13,889 nucleotides of DNA from DASROJ01 sp035646975 (GCA_035646975.1 DASROJ010000152.1:1-13889); one strand, 5' to 3'. Counted from the stretch's first letter, positions 1 to 6,283 are shown. Program-made: numbers and translations. The notes: generated by a model not told the origin, from the letters alone.

Positions 1-340
1 GCACCAGGACCGGCGACACCATCGCCAGCGGGCGCTGCCTGAACACGAGCGGGACCGCCCGCGGAATCTCCGCGCCGATGGCCACGGAGCGGGAGAGGCG
101 CTCGGCCATCTTCATCAGCGACTCATGGTCCAGCTTGTTGCCGTTGGCGTACAGCGTCCGATCCCCCTCCAGCAGGCTCAGCCCGACACCCTGATCGACT
201 CCCGCGGCGGCCTCGTCCAGACGTCCGCCGTCGAGCCGGAGCGTCGTGGATGAAGTGCGCTCGACGAACAGCTGGGCCGAGTCGCCACCGCGCGACAGGG
301 CAGCCTGGAGTATCCCGGCCGCGGAATCCCTCTCGATCAT
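1..340 (-). CDS. tldD: TldD/PmbA family metalloprotease, N-terminal fragment
   Basis: The first 113 codons are present and the gene runs off the left edge with no stop. The start is an ATG whose ATGA overlaps the coaE stop, with AGGAG six bases upstream inside the last coaE codons. The translation has the N-terminal domain pattern of the TldD/PmbA family: a segment reading FVERTSSTTLRLDGGRL, then DQGVGLSLLEGDRTLYANGN, which matches the family's 'D-Q-G-x-G-x-R/S ... G ... Y-A' region. Known members (E. coli TldD/TldE) form a cytoplasmic zinc metalloprotease that degrades unfolded or modified peptides, including peptide-antibiotic precursors. The catalytic HExxxH lies further downstream and is outside the window, so activity cannot be judged. 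TldD and PmbA/TldE cannot be firmly separated from this part; the DQGVG pattern favours TldD. It is the last visible gene of the minus-strand folate/CoA operon. Confidence 0.85.
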   Translation of the reverse strand, partial: MIERDSAAGILQAALSRGGDSAQLFVERTSSTTLRLDGGRLDEAAAGVDQGVGLSLLEGDRTLYANGNKLDHESLMKMAERLSRSVAIGAEIPRAVPLVFRQRPLAMVSPVLV

Positions 341-990
341 TTCTTTCTCCTGTCGGGCAGGTTCGGAAAGAGCAGCAGGTCCTCCGTAAGCATCGCGTAG
401 ACCTGGTGGGTGCGCGTCTCGGTCTCGGCCAGCGTTCCTGAGGTGTCGATGATGTAGTCGGCCAGCGCCTTCTTTTCGTCAAGAGACGCCTGCGCGGACG
501 TGCGCGCGCGGGCGTCCTGCTCGCTCAACCCGTCGCGCGCCATGAGTCGTCTGAGCTGCAGCTCGGGCTCGCAGGCGACCACGACGAGACGATCGTATCG
601 TCTGTACCCCCCTGTCTCGACCAGCAGCGCGGCGTCCGTGATGGCGATGCCGCGGCCGCGCGATGCCGTAAAATCACGGATGATCCTCTCGGACTCGCGG
701 AGGATCAGCGGATGCAGGATCTTCTCGAGGCGCGCCCGCGCCGCCGCATCGTGAAACACCAGCGCGCCAAGCGACTTGCGCCGGATGCCGCCGTCATCGT
801 CGAGGTACCCCGCACCGAACGCCGAAGTCACCTCGGCCACGGCGGCCCCGCCCGGCGCCACCAGCTGGTGCGCCAGCTGGTCCATGTCGATGATGCAGGC
901 TCCCAGACGCGCCAGCATCGAGCAAATCGTCGTGCGTCCGCAGGCGATCCCTCCCGTCAGCCCGACCGACAGCACGCGGTCATCCGTCAC
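337..990 (-). CDS. coaE: Dephospho-CoA kinase (variant P-loop)
   Basis: Cytoplasmic enzyme of the last CoA step, ATP-dependent phosphorylation of the 3'-hydroxyl of dephospho-CoA. The 217 residues are close to the family's usual 200-210. Family marks are the P-loop at residues 10-21 (GLTGGIACGRTT), the substrate-region IDMD at about 34-37 followed by an APG turn, HPLI near the middle, the LID-type stretch RTSAQASLDEKK, and ADYIIDTSG near the C-terminus. The start is GTG in a GTGA overlap with the folD stop, with GGGAG eight bases upstream. One oddity: the invariant Walker A lysine (residue 19) is arginine, codon CGC at 934-936. The rest of the fold looks intact with no frameshift, so this is either a real variant or a sequencing or assembly error. 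It lies between folD and tldD and is probably translationally coupled to both. Confidence 0.93.
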   Translation of the reverse strand: MTDDRVLSVGLTGGIACGRTTICSMLARLGACIIDMDQLAHQLVAPGGAAVAEVTSAFGAGYLDDDGGIRRKSLGALVFHDAAARARLEKILHPLILRESERIIRDFTASRGRGIAITDAALLVETGGYRRYDRLVVVACEPELQLRRLMARDGLSEQDARARTSAQASLDEKKALADYIIDTSGTLAETETRTHQVYAMLTEDLLLFPNLPDRRKK

Positions 991-1913
991 GCGCGCTTCT
1001 CCCGTCGCGCGCGCGCCGCCTCCAGGGTGTTTCTCAACAGAAGGGCGACGGTCAGTGGACCGACGCCGCCCGGTACGGGTGTGTGCGCTCCGGCGATCTC
1101 GCGCACCTGTGTGGGATGGACATCGCCCGCCAGCGTGTAGCCCCGGGTGCGCACCGCGGCGATCCGCTCGGCGTCGTCGCCGAACAGCTGGCGTGTGGTC
1201 GCCTCGTCCGTCACCTTGTTCATCCCCACGTCGATCACCGTCGCGCCGCGTTTGATGAATTCGCCTGTGATGAAGCCCGGCCGGCCGATCGCCGCCACGA
1301 GGATATCCGCGCGCGCCGCCACACGCGGCAGATCCCGCGTGCGTGAATGACAGACGGTCACGGTGGCCTGCCGTCGCAGCAGCAGGGCCGCCATCGGTTT
1401 GCCCACGATGTCGCTGCGCCCGACGACGACCGCCTCGGCGCCCTCCACCGCGATCTTCTCGCGCTCGAGCAGCTCGATGATTCCCAGCGGCGTGCAGGGG
1501 ACGAAGCCCGGCTCCGACGACCAGAGCCTCCCCACGTTGATCGGATGGAAGCCATCGATGTCCTTGGCGGGGTCGATCGCGTCGATCACCGCTCGCGTGT
1601 CGATCCCCTTCGGCAACGGCATCTGCACCAGGATTCCATCCACGTCGCGGGCGACTCCCAGGTCGTGCACCACCTTGAGAAGAGTCGCCTGCGAGGCGTT
1701 TGCCGGCAGCCGGTGCTCCTGCGTGAGCAGCCCGGCCTCCTCGCAGGCCCGCACCTTGCTGCGCACGTAGACGAGCGACGCCGGATTCTCTCCCACCAGC
1801 ACAACCGCGAGACAGGGGGCGGGCTTGCCACCGGCCACCATCCGCTCCACGCCGGAAGCCACCTCCCTGCGTATCGACTCCGCCGCCGCCCTGCCGTCGA
1901 GCACCCGTGACAT
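987..1913 (-). CDS. folD: Bifunctional methylene-THF dehydrogenase/methenyl-THF cyclohydrolase
   Basis: FolD interconverts 5,10-methylene-, 5,10-methenyl- and 10-formyl-tetrahydrofolate with NAD(P), supplying formyl groups for purines and initiator tRNA in the cytoplasm. All family marks are present: the catalytic Y-V-R-S-K (Tyr and Lys four apart), ILVQMPLPKGID, KDIDGFHPINVGRL, PCTPLGI, the Rossmann GRSDIVGKP, VIDVGMN and the C-terminal PVPGGVGPLT. An ATG at 1928 gives 313 aa and an ATGA overlap with the upstream gene, but it has no Shine-Dalgarno. The in-frame ATG at 1913 has GAGG nine bases upstream and begins MSRVLDG, which matches the usual FolD N-terminus, so I chose it (308 aa, 11 nt after the upstream stop). 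The 3' end overlaps the coaE start by 4 nt. I am very sure of the function and moderately sure of the start. Confidence 0.96.
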   Translation of the reverse strand: MSRVLDGRAAAESIRREVASGVERMVAGGKPAPCLAVVLVGENPASLVYVRSKVRACEEAGLLTQEHRLPANASQATLLKVVHDLGVARDVDGILVQMPLPKGIDTRAVIDAIDPAKDIDGFHPINVGRLWSSEPGFVPCTPLGIIELLEREKIAVEGAEAVVVGRSDIVGKPMAALLLRRQATVTVCHSRTRDLPRVAARADILVAAIGRPGFITGEFIKRGATVIDVGMNKVTDEATTRQLFGDDAERIAAVRTRGYTLAGDVHPTQVREIAGAHTPVPGGVGPLTVALLLRNTLEAARARREKRA

Positions 1914-1924
1914 CGTCTGCTGCC

Positions 1925-2563
1925 TCATTGATCGAAGAATTTGCGGAACGGGAAGACCGCGTCCATGCTCAGCGGCCCGATATTCAGCTCGGCAAGCCGG
2001 ACCTCGATGACCTTATAGCGATCCTCCCGGGGCGCCTCGAACGCTATCAGCTTGCGGATGCTTCCACCTGGCGTGACCGTCACGCTGCGGTCGAAGATTG
2101 CGCGATCCAGCTGGTCGAGGCTCGGGGCATCCGGTCCGATCCGCACGGCAATCTCGTAAAGGGCCGTGTAATCCATCGCGATCTTGACGTCCCCTTTGTC
2201 CGTGGCAAGGCGGGCCTGGCCGGGATTGAACACGAGATCCTGCGCCGAGCCGTTGGTGATTTGCAGGACGAACACCAGGTAGCCGGGCCGGTGCTCGTCC
2301 ACGCGGCCGGGAAGAAGGTCGACGTCGCGGCCAATGGTCGATTTCAACGCACGGCGTGTCCCGCCCGGGTCGAGATACCCGATCTCGAAGGCCACCCCCT
2401 GCTGGGTGACCGCGATCAGGTCGGCGGCCTCCCACTTGCGCTCGGCGTTCCGGCGCGCTCCGGCGATGTGATACGGCTTTGCGGCGCCCAGCGCCGCGAC
2501 TGGCACGACCAGGCCGCTGACCAGGCAAAAGGCCGCAACACGAAGAGCACGAAGAGTTGGCAT
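1925..2563 (-). CDS. Secreted protein of unknown function, first gene of the folD operon
   Basis: I do not recognise the family. The 212-residue product starts with a clear Sec-type signal peptide: basic MPTLRALR, a hydrophobic core to about residue 24, and a likely cleavage after ALGA near residue 27. The mature part is about 185 residues, predicted all-beta in feel, with no cysteine and no catalytic motif that I can name. The segment LVFVLQITNGSAQDLVFNP followed by VTPGGSIRKLIAFEAP resembles Ig-like accessory domains of the DUF4352/'conserved extracellular beta-sandwich' type, but this is only an impression. Its stop overlaps the first possible folD ATG (ATGA), so it is transcribed with folD, coaE and tldD even though its product is exported. 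No convincing Shine-Dalgarno precedes the ATG at 2563. The 5' end contains two 9-bp copies of CTCTTCGTG (see the repeat entry). Confidence 0.75.
   Translation of the reverse strand: MPTLRALRVAAFCLVSGLVVPVAALGAAKPYHIAGARRNAERKWEAADLIAVTQQGVAFEIGYLDPGGTRRALKSTIGRDVDLLPGRVDEHRPGYLVFVLQITNGSAQDLVFNPGQARLATDKGDVKIAMDYTALYEIAVRIGPDAPSLDQLDRAIFDRSVTVTPGGSIRKLIAFEAPREDRYKVIEVRLAELNIGPLSMDAVFPFRKFFDQ
2539..2556. repeat. Two tandem 9-bp copies of CACGAAGAG at the gene start
   Basis: CACGAAGAG occurs twice back to back on the plus strand, reading CTCTTCGTG twice on the coding strand. It lies in the signal-peptide codons of the secreted protein (the LRALRV stretch). The unit resembles the TTCGTG-type short repeats that I recall being common between genes in Acidobacteria, Planctomycetes and related genomes, but that link is from memory. 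It may equally be a chance coding repeat. Confidence 0.5.
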
Positions 2564-2630
2564 GACGCGGCCAAGTCTATGCCACCGGCATTTGGGCGTC
2601 TAGCGCGATGCTGCAGCCCTCGCCTGATAA

Positions 2631-2647
2631 CACCGGGGCCGCCGGTG
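2631..2647. other. GC-rich inverted repeat in the divergent intergenic region
   Basis: CACCGG and CCGGTG form a perfect 6-bp stem around a 5-nt GGCCG loop. It lies between the divergent secreted-protein gene and the cytochrome gene. The right arm also takes part in a longer-range match: CCACCGGC at 2582-2589 is the exact complement of GCCGGTGG at 2641-2648. No T-run follows on either strand, so an operator or a chance structure is more likely than a terminator. Confidence 0.35.
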
Positions 2648-2661
2648 GATGAAACACCCGA

Positions 2662-2689
2662 TTGAGCCCCTTGCCGAGGGTGATAGTAA
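2662..2689 (+). promoter_or_regulatory. Candidate sigma-70-type promoter of the diheme cytochrome gene
   Basis: TTGAGC at 2662-2667 and TAGTAA at 2684-2689 are separated by 16 nt. A TG one base before the -10 box gives an extended -10. This is the most AT-rich piece of the 216-bp divergent gap. A start near 2696 would leave a leader of about 80 nt carrying a small hairpin (ATCCTC-TCG-GAGGAT, 2716-2730) before the GGAGG at 2768-2773. It is a pattern match only; no similarly good promoter was seen for the minus-strand operon. Confidence 0.35.
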
Positions 2690-2779
2690 TTGATGCATCC
2701 GCTGCTTCTCGCGTGATCCTCTCGGAGGATATCGGCGGACAGCGGACTGATGCTCCTTCCACTGCCCGGAGGCAGATAC

Positions 2780-4105
2780 ATGAAGAGTGCCGCGCGTTCG
2801 GCCGTTGGTTTTCTCGCATTCACGACGATCCTCCTGCTCACCCCCATGGCATCGCGCGGCGACACGAAACCCGATCCGAGCTTCGACCGCGTCATCGCGG
2901 ACAACCTGCGTCGATCGTTCGATCGCGGGCGCGACATCTTTCGATACGACACCTTTGGCGACGAAGCATTCTGGGGCGACACGCTCAAGCTGCACCTGGC
3001 GATAGCGGGTTCCGCCCAGGGTGGCGTAGGCGCCGGCCTCAGCCCGCGCGCCGCTCTGGGTCTCGGCCTGAAAGTCGACGCGAAGGCGCTGCCGGACAAC
3101 GTGATCGCGGCGCTGCGCCGAGGAGAAGTGAATCTTGACGATCCCGCCGTGACATTGAAGCTCCTTCGGCTCAAGGCAGTCGTGGGAGTGACCGGATTCT
3201 TCACCGGGGAGACGCTCGGGTCGGTCGGGATCCAGTGCTCCTTCTGTCACTCCACCGTGGACGACTCCGTCGCGCCCGGGATCGGCCTGAGGCGGGACGG
3301 CTGGGCGAACCGCGATTTGAACGTGGGAGCGATCGTGGCGTTCGCTCCAGACCTGAGCGTGTTGGCGACATTGCTGGGAACCGACCAGGCCACGGTCCGC
3401 GGCGTGCTCAGCAGCTGGGGTCCCGGAAAGTTCGATGCCGAGCTGATCCTCGACGGCAAGGCGTTTCGTCCCGACGGCACATCCGCCGCCACGTTGATTC
3501 CGCCGGCCTTCGGCCTGGCGGGCATCAACCTTCACACCTGGACGGGATGGGGATCGGTGGCGCACTGGAACGCGTTTGTCGCCAATCTCGAAATGCACGG
3601 TCAGGGGACTTTCATCGACTCGCGGCTCAATGATGCAACGAAGTTTCCCATCGCCGCCGCCCACGACTTCGGCAATGTGCGGACGACGCCCGACTTGATC
3701 ACGTCGAAGCTGCCCGCCCTGCATTTCTACCAGCTCGCGATCCCGGCGCCCCGGCCGCCCGCTGTCAGCTTCGACGCGGCGGCCGCCGCTCGCGGATCGG
3801 ATCTGTTCGATGGCAAGGCCCGCTGCGCGACGTGCCACGTCAAGCCGATCTTCACCGAGCCGGGATGGAACATGCATCTGCCGTCCGAAGTAGGCGTGGA
3901 TGATTTCCAGGCCAACCGCTCGCCGGATGAAAGGTATCGCACGGCGCCACTGGCGGGACTCTGGACGCATGCAAAGGGAGGCTTCTACCATGATGGGCGG
4001 TTCCCAACGCTCCACGCGGTGGTCGATCATTACGACGGCCTGCTGTCCTTGGGGCTGACCTCGCAGGAGAAGCTGGACCTGATCGAGTACCTCAAGTCGA
4101 TTTGA
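2780..4105 (+). CDS. Exported diheme c-type cytochrome, CcpA/MauG/RoxA-like superfamily
   Basis: This 441-aa product has a signal peptide (MKSAARSAVG, then hydrophobic to about residue 22, cleavage near MASRGD) and two heme c attachment sites, CSFCH at 153-157 and CATCH at 349-353. It should therefore be periplasmic with two covalent hemes. The C-terminal half carries the motif FYHDGRFPTLHAVVDHYD at 402-419, typical of the diheme peroxidase/MauG superfamily. The N-terminal heme domain is longer than in classical CcpA. The 196-residue spacing of the two sites is wider than I recall for CcpA or MauG and closer to the rubber oxygenase RoxA, although RoxA itself is larger. The reaction is therefore unknown: peroxidase, oxygenase or electron carrier. 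The ATG at 2780 was chosen over the upstream in-frame ATG at 2750 because GGAGG precedes it and the signal peptide starts there. An SRPBCC gene and nnrS follow on the same strand. Confidence 0.88.
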   Translation: MKSAARSAVGFLAFTTILLLTPMASRGDTKPDPSFDRVIADNLRRSFDRGRDIFRYDTFGDEAFWGDTLKLHLAIAGSAQGGVGAGLSPRAALGLGLKVDAKALPDNVIAALRRGEVNLDDPAVTLKLLRLKAVVGVTGFFTGETLGSVGIQCSFCHSTVDDSVAPGIGLRRDGWANRDLNVGAIVAFAPDLSVLATLLGTDQATVRGVLSSWGPGKFDAELILDGKAFRPDGTSAATLIPPAFGLAGINLHTWTGWGSVAHWNAFVANLEMHGQGTFIDSRLNDATKFPIAAAHDFGNVRTTPDLITSKLPALHFYQLAIPAPRPPAVSFDAAAAARGSDLFDGKARCATCHVKPIFTEPGWNMHLPSEVGVDDFQANRSPDERYRTAPLAGLWTHAKGGFYHDGRFPTLHAVVDHYDGLLSLGLTSQEKLDLIEYLKSI

Positions 4106-4269
4106 CAGGACTCCCGGCCAGACGAAGATTCTCCCGCGCCCTCGCCCGACACCCGGCCCGTCCGCATCCGATGCGTCTGCGTGGCGGCGGTTTGAGCGCT
4201 GGACCGATCGGCGATATCCTGCAACAGTCGCTGCGCCTGTCTCGAGTCGGAAGGGCGGGAGGAAAGCGC

Positions 4270-5085
4270 ATGTCGCGGGAAATCGTGGTCGAGCACGCGG
4301 GGCGCGTCGTGCGCGCCGAAATCCGCACCACGGCATCGGCCGAGCAGGCCTGGCAGGCATGGGCCGAGCCGGCCAGACTGTCGGAGTGGTTCACCGATCG
4401 GGCGAAGGGCCGCGCCGCGGTGGGCGGCACCGTGACCTGGTATTTCGATCGCTTCAAGACCCAGTTCCCCTATGACGTGATCGCCGCCGAGCCGGGTGCG
4501 CGTCTCGTGCTCAAGGGATCTCCACCGGGACGGCCCGCCTACCTGCTGGAGATCCAGGTCTCCGGGCAGGAGGGGGGCGCCCTGGTGCGTCTCATCAATT
4601 CGGGATTCAGCGTCGGTGTCGAAAACGATGAAGAGCATGAAGGGGTGCTCTCCGGCTGGCAGATGGCTCTGGCCATCCTCAAGCACTATCTCGAAAATCA
4701 TTTCGGCCAGCCCAAGGCCGCGTTTTTCGCCATGCAGCCGGCGCCGCTCGAGTACGAGAGGATCCTCCACTATTTTCTCGAGGAAGAAGGGCTGATGCGA
4801 TGGCTCACCAGCTCGGGGGAAATCGGCGAGCCCGGCGCGCGGTACGCCCTGACGCTGCGCGACGGATCGCCGATGAGCGGGCGCGTGCTGGCGAAAACCT
4901 CGCGCGAGGTGGCGGTGAGCTGGGACGAGATCGACGGCGTGGCGGAATTCAAGGCGTTCCGGATCGGGCCGCGTTCCCGCGCGGTGGCGGTGCGTGGATG
5001 CGGCTGGAACCTCGACGAGGATCGGGCCGTGGAGATTGACCGGATGCTTTCCAAGGCGATCGATCGTCTCGTGGCGGCGCTCTGA
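4270..5085 (+). CDS. SRPBCC/AHSA1-like protein, probably two domains
   Basis: This is a 271-aa cytoplasmic protein without a signal peptide. Residues about 12-145 look like an AHSA1 (Aha1-type START/SRPBCC) domain: AEQAWQAWAEPARLSEWFTD near the N-terminus, a G-x-V-x-W-Y-F strand, and a C-terminal helix GWQMALAILKHYLE. Residues about 150-271 again show the order of a SRPBCC fold: a helical start, WLTSSGEIGEPGARYALTLRDG, then strands and a final long helix DRAVEIDRMLSKAIDRLV. I infer a tandem SRPBCC protein. Such proteins bind hydrophobic ligands or act as cochaperones, and the ligand here is unknown. The ATG at 4270 follows GGGAGG eight bases upstream; the open frame extends back to 4102, but that extension is arginine/proline-rich and has no such signal. 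The 164-nt gap after the cytochrome gene shows no clear terminator. nnrS follows directly. Confidence 0.82.
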   Translation: MSREIVVEHAGRVVRAEIRTTASAEQAWQAWAEPARLSEWFTDRAKGRAAVGGTVTWYFDRFKTQFPYDVIAAEPGARLVLKGSPPGRPAYLLEIQVSGQEGGALVRLINSGFSVGVENDEEHEGVLSGWQMALAILKHYLENHFGQPKAAFFAMQPAPLEYERILHYFLEEEGLMRWLTSSGEIGEPGARYALTLRDGSPMSGRVLAKTSREVAVSWDEIDGVAEFKAFRIGPRSRAVAVRGCGWNLDEDRAVEIDRMLSKAIDRLVAAL

Positions 5086-5129
5086 GCCCGGCCCCGGCGC
5101 CCCTCTGGCGGCGCGAGCCCTACCGCGTC

Positions 5130-6260
5130 ATGTTTCCGCTGGGCGCGCTGCTGGCCTGGGCCGGCGTGCTGCACTGGCTGCTGCATGCGCTCGGGCTGCT
5201 CGCCAACTACGAACCGGTCTTCCACTCCATCGCGCAGATCCAGGGCTTCATGATGTGTTTCGCGGTAGGCTTCCTCTTCACCGCCATCCCGCGGCGCACC
5301 GGCACCGGCCCGCCCGCCGCGTGGCAGATGGTCGTGGCGGTGCTCGCTCCGGTCGGCACCGTCATCGCCGCCTGGTTCGAGCGATGGATCATCTCGCAGG
5401 TCTGCTGGCTGGCCCTCGTGATCGTGCTGATCGGGTTCGCCGTGAATCGCTTCCTGACCGCCGAGGCCACGCGCCGCCCTCCCAACAGCTTCATCTGGGT
5501 GCCGCTGTCATTGACGATGGGGATTGCGGGCTCGGCGTTGATCGCCACCGGTGGAATCCTGGGAGAAGGGTACTTCTGGCTGCACGATCTCGGCCGGCTG
5601 TTCCTGCTGCAAGGGATGTTCATCGGTCTGGTCGTCGGCGTGGGCGGCATGGTGCTGCCGCTCATCACGAGCGGTGACGCTCCGGGCGACGCCACGGCCA
5701 CCTGGTCGGATCATCTCGCGCGGGCCGGCCACGTCGCCGCGGCGCTCGTGCTGTCGGCGAGCTTCTGGATCGAATGCATGATCAGCCAGGTGGGAGGGCT
5801 GGCGCTGCGCGCGGCGATTGTCCTGACGGTACTGCTGGTGTCGGGGCGCGTCTACCGGGCGCCGTCCACTCCGGGCTGGCATCGCCGGCTCGTCTGGCTG
5901 TCGGCCTGGATGATACCGGCCGGCTACACGATGGCGGCCCTGTTTCCCCTGCAATCCAAGGCCGGCCTGCACGTCGTGTTCATCGGGGGCTTCGCGATGA
6001 TGGCGCTGTCGGTCGGTCTGCACGTCGTGCTCGCGCATGGCGGCTACGCGAGCATGACGACGGGAAGACCCTGGCAGGTGCCGGTGTACGGGGGTCTGCT
6101 GATCGCGGCCATGGTGCTGCGCGCGATGTGCGACTTCGATCGGAGCCACTTCTTCATATGGCTCGGCGCCGCGGCCGCCGCGTTTCTCGCCGCGACGATC
6201 GTCTGGGGGTCGCTCGTGGTTCCACGCCTCTTGCGGGCGCCGCGCGCCGGGGAGGCATGA
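5130..6260 (+). CDS. nnrS: NnrS-family heme-type membrane protein
   Basis: The 376-residue integral membrane protein has roughly ten to eleven hydrophobic helices. It matches NnrS in the early HSIAQIQGFMMCFAVGFLFTAIPRRTG region (about residues 32-58) and in later repeated HVVFIGGF and HVVLAHGG turns that supply conserved histidines. NnrS proteins are described as heme- and copper-containing inner-membrane proteins that ease nitric oxide or nitrosative stress and often sit with denitrification or heme genes. No nitrite or NO reductase is seen here. The first ATG is at 5130 with no good Shine-Dalgarno. The same frame upstream encodes PLWRREPYRV, which looks like the normal conserved N-terminus of the family, yet the only possible start there is CTG at 5082, overlapping the SRPBCC stop as CTGA. 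The true product may be 16 residues longer. The stop is followed by a short tandem repeat. Confidence 0.85.
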   Translation: MFPLGALLAWAGVLHWLLHALGLLANYEPVFHSIAQIQGFMMCFAVGFLFTAIPRRTGTGPPAAWQMVVAVLAPVGTVIAAWFERWIISQVCWLALVIVLIGFAVNRFLTAEATRRPPNSFIWVPLSLTMGIAGSALIATGGILGEGYFWLHDLGRLFLLQGMFIGLVVGVGGMVLPLITSGDAPGDATATWSDHLARAGHVAAALVLSASFWIECMISQVGGLALRAAIVLTVLLVSGRVYRAPSTPGWHRRLVWLSAWMIPAGYTMAALFPLQSKAGLHVVFIGGFAMMALSVGLHVVLAHGGYASMTTGRPWQVPVYGGLLIAAMVLRAMCDFDRSHFFIWLGAAAAAFLAATIVWGSLVVPRLLRAPRAGEA

Positions 6261-6283
6261 GTGGCATGAGTGGCATTAATTAA
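6254..6283. repeat. 9-bp tandem repeat and TTAATTAA palindrome after nnrS
   Basis: GGCATGAGT occurs at 6254-6262 and 6263-6271, and a third partial copy (GGCAT) runs into the 8-bp palindrome TTAATTAA at 6276-6283. The repeat starts inside the last nnrS codons, so the TGA stop is followed by further TGA units. It fills most of the 50-bp gap between the convergent nnrS and cupin genes. An 8-codon reading frame, MSGMSGIN, starts in ATGA overlap with the nnrS stop; I do not treat it as a gene. No terminator hairpin is visible in this gap. Confidence 0.7.

Noticed and set aside
857..880. Palindrome CACCAGCTGGTG followed by a second CCAGCTGG in coaE
   Set aside because: It is explained by the codons of the conserved DQLAHQLV segment (two Gln-Leu pairs), not by a separate DNA signal.
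2750..2779. Upstream in-frame start of the cytochrome gene
   Set aside because: It would add MLLPLPGGRY before the signal peptide and has no ribosome binding site, whereas 2780 has GGAGG and a normal signal peptide start.
4102..4269. N-terminal extension of the SRPBCC gene overlapping the cytochrome stop
   Set aside because: The 56 extra residues are Arg/Pro-rich and unlike an SRPBCC domain. The ATG at 4270 has GGGAGG at good spacing.
2600..4360. 586-codon open frame on the minus strand opposite the cytochrome gene
   Set aside because: Antisense to the diheme cytochrome, whose heme motifs are certain. The product is Arg/Gly-rich with no signal, motif or start signal, as expected of a GC-bias shadow.
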